From assembly GCA_973895155.1 (NCBI GenBank), contig OZ316895.1, forward strand, positions 18,910,001 to 18,974,000: a stretch of DNA of 64,000 nt, read 5' to 3'. Position numbers and translations under genes: made by a program. Every line of letters starts with the position of its first letter. The stretch's first letter is position 1. Below the pieces are notes generated by a model that was not told where the DNA came from, searched no databases, and saw only the letters and a list, made by a program, of their open reading frames with translations. Shown here piece by piece: positions 44,175-57,320 of this stretch. Origin of the DNA: Marsupella aquatica. Taxonomy: Eukaryota > Marchantiophyta.

Positions 44175-45921
44175 TGTAATAGAGGGGTTAAGCCCTTAAG
44201 GATATAAAAGTTATCTAAAATGAAAAAATGGTTTTCAATGACCATGTTGAGGATCTTGAATGACTATTTAAGCATCTGTGAGTATATTAAGCTTGAATCA
44301 TGCCAAGGTGCATTTAAAGATGTTATGGTCCCTCATCCAACTCAATAGTGAAAGTGAAATAAAACCATAAATGGATTGGTATTTAGAAAATCTGATAGCG
44401 AGGAGAGACCTACTTCAACCCCTCAAGGAAAGGTTTCATTGGCTTTTGAATTGAGGTCCAACTTTTCACAAATTTGAGTTAGACGGCTAATTCTAAGGTG
44501 AATTAATCAGTGCATTTTAGCAACAAGTAGCTCAAACTTTTATCAAGGTTGTGTTGCCCCACCTTCCAATAGTTCATGGGAAAAATTACACCAACTAAGT
44601 GATGGAAATTGAAGAGTTATTCCATCCGGAATTTGAACCGGTTTCCATCCGGTTTTTGAGCCGATTTTTGATCCGGTTTGGACATACCATCCGGTAGAAA
44701 AACTACCATAACTCTCAAACTATTTATCCAAATCAAGATCTGTAAAGTGTGTTGAAAAGCTCTTTCCAAGGTGATTAAGTTATATATAAAGAAGTCTGAA
44801 AATGGATTTGAAATGACCCACTTAATATTATGAGACTCCAACCAGTGCAACCAAGAGATATCCAAAATTTCCGGACAAATAATGGAATGAAGATTTTGAA
44901 ACGTTATTTCCACACTATTAGACTTTCAAGAATGACTTTGGACCAATAGGAAGCATGATCCATGGCTAAGGACCTTACCCAATCAAAATAGTTTCAGAGT
45001 AAGTATGAAAGGATACTATGAAAAGATACACCCATTCATTGGAAGATGGAGAGACTCAATCGTCATTGTGACTACTCTTGCACTCCTACATTTTACCTAG
45101 TACACCACTAAATTGGCTATGTGATTGCAACCCCAACCCGCTGAAAAAGCCAAGAGCCAACCTCCTACCCCTACTATCACTCAAGAGATTCCTAAAGGAT
45201 CAGAGGTCCCTCATACCATAGTTAAACCCACAGACGGTTCAACCGGATCCTGTTATTTTTGAAAGGAGGCTCAACCGGATTCTACATTACAAAGGAGGTT
45301 GAATCGGAAATATGTTTTTCGCCTTAGTTATGACCCTTTTCCAGTTTTTTTAGGAAAGGAAGGAAGAGATATGCTCTCCCCTTTCACATAGTATAGCTAG
45401 TTTTATTTAGTAATATTGTATCAGTTTTTGTATTATAAAAAGGCATGTCTTTTCATACATTTTCTCAATGGGATCTCTCTGCTATATAAGAGAGAGTTTC
45501 TTCCTCGATATTTAGACTTACATTGCACTTGTGAAAGTCTCCTTCTTTGAAGAGAAGTAATAGATTCACATTTATCTTTGGTAATCTATGACTTGTGTTT
45601 GGAATTTAGTGCGTGACCATACTTGCTAGAATCTGTTTGATGTGACTAGCAATGCCTTGCCGATATTCAGATTGACTGAAAACGCATGCTCGAGATCATG
45701 CAAAGATATGAATTGACTTGACTGTTTGGAATACTTATCAAGTATTTTTGGAAGACGCGCCAGACGAGAACTCACAATTACCATAGATCCAGAAGAGCAA
45801 TGTGGAGAGTTGATTAAAAGAGGAAGCTTGTTCGGAGTGATGAGTACCGCCTTGTTTCGACTTGGCCATAAAGTTAATACGTGCTTACTTCCATATATCT
45901 TTTATAAATTCTTAGATGGTT
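44175..45921 (+). repeat. Long dispersed direct repeat, copy B
   Basis: Second copy of 24,395-26,219, same orientation, 19.8 kb downstream. It begins TGTAATAGAGGGGTTAAGCC and ends CTTAGATGGTT. The middle (about 45,100-45,490) differs from copy A. No ORF inside looks real. Confidence 0.75.
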
Positions 45922-48180
45922 TGTGATAGGGCCCCAAACCCGGTAGTAACTTAGTGATGACTTATAATTGCATATATAAGTAGAAAGACAAGTAGGTGTA
46001 GTAAAAGTGTTTGGATTTTCAAATTTTATTTTTTTGTTAGTTCTAATAAATGGATGCGACAACCGGAGGCTGGAGTTGAGAGGGGTGTCGGGCGGTGATG
46101 GATGACAAGGGAACCATTGAGGGGGTACAAGGAGGCCACAAGGCAGCCCAAGGACTTGGAGTCAAGGTGTGGGCATCTTGGAGGGGTGGGGGCTGGTCGG
46201 AGGCTCCACGTAAGGCGCAAAACGAAAAGAATGACCAAAATATAGAAAACATTGAAACTTAAAACAGACGTTGATGCGCTAGTACTATTCCAAACATGGT
46301 CATGTTTGGATTCATTTTTAAAGCCCTCAATGAGTCCCATGCGAAACTGAGGTTTTCTAGTTGATTTTAGGTCTATATCAAACAGTGACATCTCGAGGGA
46401 CCTCAACGCCCGTAAAACGACAAACTAGGCAATCTTGGAGTAGTGATGGTGGGAGGGCCCTTAGAAGGAAGGGGTTCCCACACTTGTGTTCCCCTTCACC
46501 CTTTGTGTGGTCCTCACATGGTTTTTGCTCTCTTTCCCTTCCCCACTCCGTAGAAGGGGCACTTTGTACAAGAACACATCCGTAGAAGGCCCCTAACACT
46601 TTCTTCCTTCCCTTTTCTCTATTCTCACTAGTGGGGTTTCCACCCATACCTAAACCCTAAACCCTTTCCCTCTTGTGCTTGCTTCCAACGTGTGTACGGA
46701 CCCTGGTTGTACGAACATCATATTTTTGACCATCTCAAAATCAGGAGTCTATGGGCTGGTTGGAAAGAGCTTGCCGAACTGAATCCAACGATGTGTCACA
46801 TGGCCGAAACAGAGCTAAGATGGGGGAGATACAACAGATCGCATTTTTTGAGAATATGAGGGTTTTGAGTCCGTACGGCAGGAAGTCCCAGCTTTGCAAG
46901 GGAAGGAGGAGGTAGCAGTACATACGGAGAACCCATGATCCATGTTTTGCAAAGCCGGGGCCCCTTGGTGTTGTACGGACAAAATAGAGGGAGACGGTGC
47001 CCCGTGAAAATTTAAACGATCATATCTTGGTCGTTTGACCTCTGTTTTGTGCACCGTTTACGGAGCCGTGATCAGGAAGAGGAGGGCTCCTCAGATATGT
47101 TTTCAGAAATGAATTCTGAGAAAATTTTAGTTTCAACAATTATATGGGCCCCCTCCTTTTACAATAGACCGGTGGTGGCGATCAAGAGGATTGAGGCTAG
47201 TAGGTAGGGTAGATAGATAAGATAGGAGGTGGTGGACTCAAGTGAGTCCTTGTTTAGCAGAGTGGTATCCACTCCAATTGAGAGTGATGAGGAAACCAAC
47301 TCACGGGGCTCAAGCGATGGCACCATGAGTGAGGAGGAGGACTAGGGTGGCCGTACGGACTTAGTCGTACGACCTCTTGACTTTGAATTTTTTTTGGAAG
47401 TGGACACTCACGGGCTTGTTGGAAAGAGCTCGCGGAGCTGATTCCAACAATAGGCAGCGCTCCTCAAAATGGAGCTAGGATGAGCAAGTTAGAGCCTGAC
47501 AAAGTTGGTAGGTATGGAAAACTAAAACGGCCATAACTTGGTCGTCCGATGTCCGTTTCAGGTGCGGTTTGGTGATTCATGATTAGGGGGATCAGGGTTA
47601 CCTAGGAGTGAGCTCAGAGGTGAAATCAGAGTGGCACCTAGTTTTGGAAATTGCGGGGCCTATTATATTTTCGCGATTTACAAAGTGATTTTGTGGGGCA
47701 TCGTCGAACGCACCGTTGGTCCCATAGTTAGATTAGGGTTTTAGGAGCATGTGTGTGCCGCATGCTTTAGGATTTGGATTTCTTTTGTGAAGGGTTTTAG
47801 CGGTGCCGCTAGGGTAGCCGCCATCGTTGTGACCCCGTGAGGGGTGCTTTGGTGTGTTTGTTTTCAGTATATAGGGGGAGAGCCCCGGAGTAGTGTGGGG
47901 GGAACTCAGCATAGTGCTTTGATGCTTTTGAGTAGCGTTTGTGAGTAGCGCACCGATTAGGAGAAATTCAAGCCAGAGTAGTGAGGTGGAGAACGTAGCA
48001 CTTGTCCCCGGGAGGCAGGATTTGGGCAGACAGCAGGTGGCCGGGTTGTCTTTGCATGTGTTACGGGAAACACCAAGAGATATGGATTTGGCTTGAGATT
48101 CCAATATTTTGTGTGTCACTTGTTGTTGCTTGTGTTGTTTGTTTTCCTCCCCTAGTGCATGTGTAATACAGTACATTAAT
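45922..48180. other. Non-coding; degenerate internal duplication
   Basis: No gene seen. Two related stretches, about 46,680-47,080 and 47,345-47,600, share the words GTACGGAC, TTGGAAAGAGCT, GA(C/T)TCCAAC, GAGCTA(A/G)GATG and CATAnCTTGGTCG in the same order, so they form an old tandem copy. A short telomere-like AAACCCTAAACCC occurs near 46,653, too short to mean much. Confidence 0.5.
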
Positions 48181-49436
48181 TAGAAATGATAGAAAAATTA
48201 TAAATTTTGAACTTTTTCTAAGTCAAAGGTGCAATATAGTTACCTTTTGTAGAAATTTAGATCAACTGAACACTTTATCTAATGTCATGCTACACCGGAG
48301 ACTACTTCCTGTTCTGAATCTTGAATGACAGCGAAAGCCTTTACCTTTCATCGGCATCACACTCAAGACATGGATGTAATTCGAGAAGCTATGCAAGAGA
48401 ATACCTACACAAGAGTTCAGCAACCAGATCAGACAGCACTACTCAAACAAGATTAGTTCTCCCACGACAATAGTTAAGATCAATCGATCTCTGCAATTTT
48501 AGTTAAATAGTTAAAGTAGTTAGAAAAATCTCATACTTTTTCAGGAGATAGCCCTTATGTAGCAGACCATACCCTGAAAATATCAGCCAAAACCGACATG
48601 TCGTTTAGAAGATATGGTATTTTTAGTTTTGCTTAAGCGTGAGTGCGCAACAGCGCAACGGCGCTAGTGCTCCAAAGCGCAAAGGCGCAACGGCGTTTTC
48701 GACACTTAGAAAATTTTCCGGAATAGTGTATTTTTTATCCAACAACACTTTTTATTGATTTTATTAAGGCACTTAGACACCTCAGAAAAGTCTAAATTTT
48801 TTCCAGCATATAGCATGTATGTAAATCTTCCACCTAGCAAAGTTTCACCCTATTTTGACTTTTATGTTAGAAATTAAAATTCCGATAAACTCACTATTTA
48901 TTAGTTTTACCACAAAAGTACAAAAAACACTTTTACTCCAGTTTACACTAGGGATAACTTTTGGTTAGTTTTTCATTCCAGCAACATTCTAGTGAACCTC
49001 TAGTATTCTTATAGCATATTTTCATACTTTTTACTTTAGTTTATGACCCTTAAGATATGAAAGGGCATGTCCTTTCATTATCTCTTTTCCCCTTTAGTTT
49101 CTGCTACCCTATATGTAGTAGAGTTTTTGCCACTTTTTGTGTGAAGAAAATTCATGAGCGCTCAGTTGCAAGATTGCAACTTTGTTACCTCCATTTGTAG
49201 CAAGCACTCCATTGCATATGAGTACTTAATACAAAGGAATTCTTCCCCCTTCAAGTCTAAATGAATGAGAAGTTTGGACCCTTGAAGTAAAATTATTGTG
49301 ATTGTTAAATCTTTTGAGTATGTGGAAATAGATTCCTTGTTGGTGATGTTTCACATATTCCTTAGTTCTTGATGCATAGTTTTTCTACTCTAAACATTTA
49401 TGGAAAAGATTAAGGTACTAGGATGATTACTAAAAT
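48181..49436. other. AT-rich non-coding segment left of copia fragment
   Basis: No gene. It may be a decayed LTR or other element: it contains short stem-like words (GCGCAACGGCGCTAGTGCTC near 48,650) and a CTACCCTATATGTAGTAGAG hairpin near 49,106. It ends abruptly where copia coding begins. Confidence 0.4.
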
Positions 49437-50625
49437 GCCGTCAACATGTCTCAACTTCTTAGCATACGGAATGCCACCGGACATCACCCATCTCCGAACA
49501 TTTGGATGCCTGGTCCTGGTCCCAATACTCGGCCCCAAACGAACCAAAATGGGACCCCAAAGACAATGAGGCATCTAAGTGGGACTAGACTCACGTTCTA
49601 TCATCAGGTACTTGGAACCTACGACAGCAGACTTATTTAAAGCAACGTTCCAAGACTGCCAATTCTTCAAAGATGAATTCCCAACTCTCGCCAAAGACAC
49701 TGCTAGAAGCGGACATGTCAAAGCACAAGAACTACAATGGCTGCCCACGAAACCAATCACTGATGACCACCGGACCAGAGAAGCAGACCAAGGAGTACAA
49801 AGGGTCCTCCATTTACAGCAAATGCTCACAAACTTACCTGACTCTTTCAACGATGCAGCTGCAGTCACACGGTCACACACGGAGGCAGCAAATATACCCG
49901 CAAGAATTTCACGGACAGCCCCACAGGCAACGGCAGCCACACCAAAGGCAAAATGGGGCCAACCCCTAGGCTCCAAGGATACGCACCCGCGACCACCACG
50001 CAACGCATCACCAGCACCCACGGCCACCCTTGCACGAAGATCACCCCCCCAAGGGATATAGCAAACGAGGAAATAACGATCAGCTACATACACACTGGAC
50101 AGATGATGCAGCAAAATACAACACAAATCAATGACCACTTTGCGTTCCATATCTTTGAGGAGATAACCAACGAAACCCCCGACCCCATTACAGTAGCAGA
50201 GGCCCAATCTTGACCAGACTGGCATCAATGGGAGCTGGCCATAAACTCCGAATTAGACTCCCTGATAAAACAAAACATCTTCGGACCCGTAATCCCTGCA
50301 CCCGCAGGGACACACCTTACGGGATATAAGTTCACTTTCTTGAGGAAACAAAATGCAAAGGGAGAGGTAATCAGATACAAAGCTCGCTTGGTAGCAAAGG
50401 GCTACACCCAAATTCCCGGCCGGGACTTCGACCAAACATACTCCTCGGTGATGGATTCCATAACATACCGGTACCTCATTGCATTTACACTCCTGCACAA
50501 GCTCGTCATGTACACGCTAGACGTGATCACAGCCTACCTGTATGGTATCCTAGATACCACAATATACATGAAGGCACCCCCGGAAATGATCAAAAGAATA
50601 AGGTTCCACATTGAGGGGGAGAAGA

Positions 50626-50630
50626 ATGGT
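50626..50630. repeat. Target-site duplication ATGGT, left
   Basis: Pairs with ATGGT at 53,362-53,366; both lie in copia reverse transcriptase sequence. Confidence 0.88.
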
Positions 50631-53361
50631 TGTCACGCGATTGACATGGGTCTTAACACCAAAAACGTCACTATGGGTGCCAAAACCATCTCCTTGTACC
50701 TGAGGATCACGAAGGGATGTTGTGAAGGCCGGTAAACACCAATTTATGCCCTTAACACTAGACTATCATAGCAAGACTCCGTCACACATCACCCAAGCTC
50801 AATCCCTAAGAACCAAGGTTGGGAATCAGATCCTGTGCTCATGATAGTTCTGGTGAGAAGGGGTCTTCATATCGGACCCGTACACACAGGGCCTAGCGCT
50901 ACGGTGCGCATATGTCTATACGCATGCTTACTGTCATAGGTATATTTCTATTCCGCCGCCGAAATGTACCCATAAACCAGTGACTCCTGATTAATTCCCG
51001 ACTTAGGGACTTCGAAGCCATTGCCCCACCACTCTGCCATTCCACTCTCAACAATCAGAGCTGTGACAGCCCTCACCCAACCCACTTCAATGCACCCGAT
51101 ACACCTCTCAGTGGCGCTGCTGGTCCCATCATACACTCAGATGGCCTCACACACATACACATCCATGAGAGAAATGAGGCTTGAGAGGAAAACTCAATTA
51201 GATTCAAAGATGTGCACAATAGTTCACTGAGAACACTTGATCCGAACACTAGGCCCGAAGGCTGTCTCCTCCCGATTGCGACGTGCTTCCCCTGCAAGCC
51301 CCGTGCTTGCCATGCAAGCTCAATCTGAACCTGAGCCCGGCTCACTCTAGATTGTGACGGCAGATTGGACTCGAACCAATCCCGTACTTGCCTTGCAAAC
51401 TCAATCCTGAACTCAACCTCCTTCACTGCACTTCATTCTTGGGGGCACATACAGATCTCACACCTCCAATTCAGAACGTCAAGTTACGCATGCACAGTTG
51501 ACTCGACTTCAAAGCTGGTACCAGGCCTAACGACGATCTATCCCAGACTGCAATGAGGCCCGGCCTCACGCTTGCCCTGCAAGCTCAGCTCAGCTCTGGC
51601 CATAAATCCCTTAGTGCTCTCTACCAGACAAAGGCCGGGACTCCCCATGGATCACGTAGCCTTGCCAGACTAAACTATAAATGCTCCTCCTGCTGCCCCT
51701 CAATCAGTGTCTCAGCCTTCCTAATGTGCTCACCGCAAATCACATTGAAATCCTCCCCACAGTTTACAATCACCAACACACCACCTATCACCAAGGCTCT
51801 ATATCGGGGGAAAAGAACCCAGTTGTGTTGCCTACTAGAAAGAGCCACAATCCAGCTTGCAAACCTGGCCAACTGTTGCTATGAAGCGTGGTTGATTACT
51901 CCCTGAGTAATAGCACAACCAAGCTCTTCCCAGCACACAGCTTCCAAGCCCAACCTCCCTTGCACAGAGCTCCTCCCTGCTGCTCAGTCTACGTGAGATC
52001 ACACAACTGAAGTCCCCCCCCTTGCCTCTACCGGGGGGCTGCTCTATATACTCTCATACTGAGCCCAAATGGGTGGATATTACGCTACTGGAGCCCCATC
52101 CCAGCCCTAACAGAGCCGCCACTATCTCTAACTACTGAACCCTAACTCGCAACTTTATTTCTATCTCGAATTGGCTATGTACTTCGGATTTGGCCCTCCT
52201 CCATGGTTTTTGCGAGCTTGCGCCTCCTCTCCCGATTTCTCTATTCAACCATTTACTGCGTGGATAGCAGCGTTGGAAGCTGCTTGAGCTCCTCTTTCCA
52301 CCGAGGTCCATTATAGCTGATTTGGTCAAATACACAGAGAGTTATGCCCCCGCAACCGAGAGAGGGTGCTCACTGCTGCGCTAACCCGAGTTTGGCTAAC
52401 CTAGCTATTCTATCTAACCCGAGTAGAGCTAACCCGCGGTCTCGGGTTAGGCCGCTACCCACTATCCGCTGACCTAGGCTAACCTGAGCCCGAACCCGAG
52501 CTTATCTATGCTTAACCTGAGCCCGAGTTTAGGCTAACCGAGTTCAGTCTAACCCGGGATCAATCTAATCCGAACGCGGGTTAAGCCTAAGCTGAAGTTA
52601 TGTTGACCTGAGCTAAGCTGAAGTCGTGCTTACCTGAGCTAAGCTGAAGCCGTGCTCACCTAAGGTAAGCTGTGGCCGAGCTTAGGTTAACCCGAAGCCG
52701 AATCCGCTAATTCCGGCCACAAGTTAACCCGTCACATTAATCAGGCCGTATCTTTCTTAATACACCTCCGTTTCTCAAGTGTTTTATATCGATTTTACTC
52801 GCCTTGATCAGATCTTTCCAATGCTCTTTACAGATCCAGATTTGGTGACGTATTGAACGAGATATGGTCACCGACCACCCGCGACATGGCCATTTATTTC
52901 CCTAACATTCTAAGACTAGACTATGAACCACTAACATAACTAACAAAATGAAGCTACACACCCAAGACATTTAGATTTCATCCTGAGCACAATCACCATA
53001 CCCCACAATTTCATATTCAGCTATGGAGACTCGCTTCCTTGAATTACCACGCCTACCTCCGTACAGGCATCTTGAAGAGCCTCCATGCTCCATCTTGCTT
53101 GTCAAGAAGATGGTATGCTTGAAGAGCTGAATCCTCTCTTCCCCAATTTCTCCTTTGTGGCCTTGACAGTGACTACCTCAACTGTGTCTGCCTTGGTTGT
53201 GCAGTCTTCAAGCTGAAATACCTTTATCCCTACTCTTAACGTCATGATTGCCCTTATTCTTGCCAGCTTGCTAATTGTTATGCAATATCAATAGCTACTC
53301 CTTGCATACAGCAACCTACTTAATCAGATTACAAAATAAGGACCATGTCATTGGCGTCACA
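50631..53361 (-). mobile_element. Complete TG..CA unit (copy d), 2,731 bp, inside copia
   Basis: Starts TGTCACGCGATTGACATGG and ends CCATGTCATTGGCGTCACA. The ends are inverted repeats matching at 16 of 19 positions, with the 5-bp duplication ATGGT outside. The conserved CCGCC block lies at 50,939-50,970. By comparison with other copies any ORF would read on the minus strand, but no convincing protein remains. Bases 52,380-52,700 are imperfect repeats of CTAACCCGAG/GCTAAGCTGAAG type. The last ~770 bp occur again, inverted, at 12,680-13,112. Either a solo LTR or a terminal-inverted-repeat element. Confidence 0.85.
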
Positions 53362-53366
53362 ATGGT
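53362..53366. repeat. Target-site duplication ATGGT, right
   Basis: Right partner of 50,626-50,630. Confidence 0.88.
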
Positions 53367-54728
53367 ACCACAGACCGCGGTCTACAACCGGGCCTAACCC
53401 AAACCGGCCCTACAGGCGATTTTGACAAAATGACGAGCGAGCTCGGACCTGCAGTATCGACACCAAAGGATGTGCTTCACACATCCGACCTCACAAAATG
53501 AACGCTCCGCCGACCGAACACCGCTGCTACACAGCCGAAACAAGTCAAAAGAGAACTCGCAGTCCAAGTCCTACGCTCAATGTATGGATTAAAACAGAGC
53601 GGACGCACCTGGTACAAACGATTCAAAGCTTAAATGCTCGCACTGAACTTCAATACTGACGACATTGCCCCTTGTTTGTTCCTCAAACAGGAGGCAGATG
53701 AATTCGTCATCATCGCAATTTACGTAGATGACATAAACATCTTTGGCACAACAACGATAATGCAAAAGACAATCGAAATCCTGAAGAAGACATTCAAGAT
53801 GAGGGACATCGGGAAGCCTAGCTATTGCCTGGGATTATAATTCAACTACTTGCAGCAGGGAATCCTGATCAACCAATCAACTTATACCAAAAAGGCGCTA
53901 CGGAAATTCAACATGGCATCCGCCCACCCGGTCAGCACCCCCATGGACCTGAGATCCTCAGACCCCACAAGGGACACCTTTAAAAAACGGGCAGAGACAG
54001 AGGAGGTTCTTGGCCCCAAGAAGCCATACCTCTCAGCCATCGGGGCCCTGATGTACCTGGCGACACAGTCACGCCCCGACATTGCTTTTGCCGTCAATCT
54101 ACTCGCTCGCCATAGCTCCAACCCCACAATCCGACATTGGAACGGAGTAAAAAGGGTATTCCGATACCTGCGCGGCACAACGGACATGGGGCTATTCTTC
54201 CCCAAGAACTCTGAAAACATGCTGACCGGCTACGCGGACGTGGGCTACCTCTCAGACCCTGACGATGCGAAATCCCAAACAGGATACGTCTTCCTACAAG
54301 GTGGCACGGCGATCTCTTGGAAAAGCAGCAAACAATCACTCACAACGACCTCCTCAAATCATGCCGAGATAATAGCACTTTACAAAGCCACCAGGGAAAG
54401 CATCTGGCTGAGAAACCTGATAAACCACATAGACCTGCACACAGGCAGAGCGCAGCTAAAGAAACCAACAACTATATACGAAGACAACCGACCCTGCGTG
54501 GAGCAGATAGTCCAGGGATTCATTAAAGGGGATAGAATCAAACACATAGCACCCAAATTCTTTTTCACTCACGAACAGCATGGCGAACAGGTCCAAGTAC
54601 AATGGATTCCAAGTAAAGACAACCGCGCGGACTTGTTCACTAAACCACTCCCACCAGCACTACACCGCGAACATGCATACGGGATAGGACTGCGAAGTAT
54701 GGCATCACTTTTACAAGGAAAAGAATGA

Positions 54729-55308
54729 CGCAGGCCATCAAGGAACTTACCCAAACTGCACACCCATTACTGCCGATCAAACTGATACAACGGGAGCTCC
54801 AACATCACATGCTACCCCCAATCCGCCACCCCGAACCATCGAGAATCACGCAAAACCGATGAGACTTGACCAATCCCAACACACAAACAACGACCTCCTG
54901 ACATGGCCGCACCGACTACTGAACAAACGAAGATTCAAATGATGTCAGCAGCCCACCAAAGCAACAGACCAACAACTGGAGGCATCCAACCCGTGGCCCG
55001 CAGGATTAGAGTAGGAGCGTAAATAGCTCCTTAAACATAAACACAGACCACGAGTCTTTAGACACATTAACGGACACATACATAGAGATTACACCCTTTA
55101 ATTCCCCTTATGCACCCTTTTTGCACACTATAAGGACTTACATTCAATAACTAGACCCAAACCTATGTTATAGTAGTGGCACTCTTTCCATGATGGAAGC
55201 ATGGTTTTAATGAGACCATACTACATTGGGCCAGACTATAGACCATAGGGTTAGCTTTCCCCATCATATGGTTGGCTGTAACACACTCATCACCCAACCA
55301 AGGGGGAG
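54729..55308. other. 3' untranslated part of copia element
   Basis: No gene. It ends with the polypurine tract AAGGGGGAG at 55,300-55,308, the usual primer for plus-strand synthesis just before a copia 3' LTR. Confidence 0.7.
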
Positions 55309-55470
55309 TGTTATAAGTGATAAACCTAACCCCGGTAAACTAGACTTACCCTAGTGAATAGGGACAAGAGGTGGTTACATAACCACCACGCCATGTACTA
55401 TATAGGGAGCCCCCATACTCCCAAATAGAATAGAAGGTAGTGAGTTTGTTGGCGCATGAGATCTATGTCC
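55309..55470 (+). mobile_element. Start of copia 3' LTR
   Basis: TGTTATAAGTGATAAACC directly follows the polypurine tract. A TATA-like TACTATATAGGGAG lies near 55,394. The 3' edge is not defined; no 5' LTR remains in the window. Confidence 0.65.
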
Positions 55471-56904
55471 CTGAATAATTACAAATAAAATGTATTTTTG
55501 AATGTAACAAAAAATGTTTTGTGGATAGAATGCATGGTCTTTCAAAACAAGAAAACTTGTGAATGGTGTGAATTACTTAAGAACGAGTTCAAATAAACAT
55601 AAATGATGTTTTAAAAATAAATTAAAAAAAGGAGAGTTTAAATTTTAAATGAGGTACTTGTCTTTTGGACAAAACTAAAACTTTCTAGTTAAATTATCTG
55701 TTATTTAAGAAAGACACCTTAACAAGAGACTTTTTAAGAAGCAAATAAGTGGGTAGGATAAAAAACATTATCATGGAAGAAAAATTAATGCTAAGTAGAG
55801 CCTTTTAATGAGATTTGAGACGATATTAAGGGAATGGATTATATGAGTTGATGTTAGATGTAATCTAAGTCCCTAAGATTTAAAAAGGCCATCTTTTCAC
55901 CGCTTAAAATGGTTCCTCAGACACCAGGACCAGAATGGCCCGACTCTAGCAACCAACTTGCGGTTCTCACTCAACTGATATTCTAGGGGCCAACTAAGTG
56001 CACTTGGAACTCAACCTCCATGTCTACTTGGCCTTGCCTCCCCAATGCAAGCTCCTAAGGAAACTAAACGGGCGAGGCTTAGCTACTATTTCGGTAGGAT
56101 TTGGCAAGCAGGCAAAATAGTTTCTGCAAACCCCAAGAATCCATGGCACCCCAAGACCCAAATGATCTCAGGAGGATGTATTAATCCTCCAGAATTTTCC
56201 AACACACCCAATAAGTCCTCCAACAGACTTCCCGTTGAGAAATAATCGTCATTATGTTGATCGTCTCCCCTTGGTGTCGTGGTGGCTCACGACTTGGGCT
56301 CGCCCTTGGCCCCTAGGGAGACACCACTCCCCTCATATATGCTTCTTGAGACCTGCCACCCTTATACCTACTTTGGTCCCCAAATTTTAGCCGCCTACCT
56401 GGACCCCAGCTAACCAGGAAGCATGGGCACGCAACTAACTTGCTATGCCCATAACTTTCTTGCCTTAGCCCGTTGTGATTGGGCTGACCCATTGTTCATG
56501 CCTAGGCCCTTAGAACCCATTGTCACTTGGGTGTCCCGGGCGGTCGCACTTAGGTCGCGCCATATCTCATGCGCCAAGCATCCGTTGCGCATGAAGTAAA
56601 CTTTGTTAGTCTTGGGCCCAAGAGGAGCTCTCACTCAAGCCTTAAAAACTCAAAGTCCATTTGGGGGTCCGGATGGTCCACCTTGAGCCCAACCTCTTTC
56701 TATGACCCAACCGACTCCAAGCTAGTCTAAGTCCTTAGTGTGCATCACCAGCTTAGTGCCTTGCCTTTGCTAGTGCAACGCCTCATTGCCCACTAGTCTC
56801 CCCATACTTAGTTCTCACTAGATGACCGTTCTGGGTTTGGACCATAGAGGAGCTCGGCGTCAAAGTCAGCAACACCAGAGCTAAGTGTTAAGGTAGTCAA
56901 GTTC
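55471..56904. other. No gene supported
   Basis: AT-rich at 55,480-55,900, then CT-rich, degenerate sequence. I find no protein signal. The last part may be an eroded flank of the element fragment that follows. Confidence 0.45.
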
Positions 56905-57310
56905 CGCGACTGCCATCAACAAAGAATGGCTTCTTCTGGAACACTTGCACCAACCCACACATAGGAGAGATTGTTGACTCCTTGCGGGTGACCTTGCACT
57001 GAAATTTGGCAAGGCCAAAGATAGGTAAGGCACAAGTTTACGTTGCCAAAAGGCCAAACCCAAGTCGGGACTACAATGGGTACCTCCTCACCCAATTGAA
57101 GAAGATCCTGAAGGAGGAACAGCAGGTCATGGGCCAAGAGAGTGTTTCCCGACTTGTTGTACATAGTTGTGCTGGTATGCTCGGAGTAAAATTTTTGCAC
57201 CCATATATAATACCCTTATAGGCCAGAGCACCTAAAGAACGGTCAAAACAGACACCAACAGCAAAGGACCTCGAGCCGGTCGATAGTCCTACTATCATGG
57301 AGGGTAACTC
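56905..57310 (+). pseudogene. Fragment of the 29,564-type ORF (copy h)
   Basis: Matches the C-terminal half of the copy b protein: STKNGFFWNTCTNPHIGEIV, then after a stop KIGKAQVYVAKRPNPSRDYN, YLLTQLKKILKEEQQVM and ARAPKERSKQTP, with similar nucleotides throughout. It ends where the unit at 57,321 begins (ACCCAAG then TGTCAC), so that unit probably inserted into or next to it. Confidence 0.7.
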
Positions 57311-57320
57311 ACAACCCAAG

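Larger units (their letters stand above)
49437..54728 (+). pseudogene. Ty1/copia pol, 5'-truncated and split
   Basis: Integrase C-terminal part: FLAYGMPPDITHLRTFGCLV, then SRSIIRYLEPTTADLFKATF and DCQFFKDEFPTL. After a linker the reverse transcriptase starts near 50,214 (after TGA 50,211-50,213): DWHQWELAINSELDSLIKQN, ARLVAKGYTQIPGRDFDQTY and LDVITAYLYGILDTTIYMKA. It is cut at 50,630 by a 2,731-bp insertion and resumes at 53,367, with VLRSMYGLKQSGRTWYKRF, FVIIAIYVDDINIFG (active site YVDD) and GALMYLATQSRPDIAFAVNL. RNase H follows in the last open frame (53,850-54,728): TGYADVGYLSDPDDAKSQTG and YKATRESIWLRNLI. Further stops lie at 53,631 and 53,838. Gag, protease and most of integrase are missing. 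Confidence 0.9.

Noticed and set aside
24395-45921. The two 1.8-kb repeats as the two LTRs of one 21-kb element
   Set aside because: The interval contains many unrelated nested elements and no pol in the matching orientation; no primer site or polypurine tract was seen next to them.
46640-46680. Telomeric repeat (AAACCCTAAACCC)
   Set aside because: Only about two units; interstitial short match, not a telomere.
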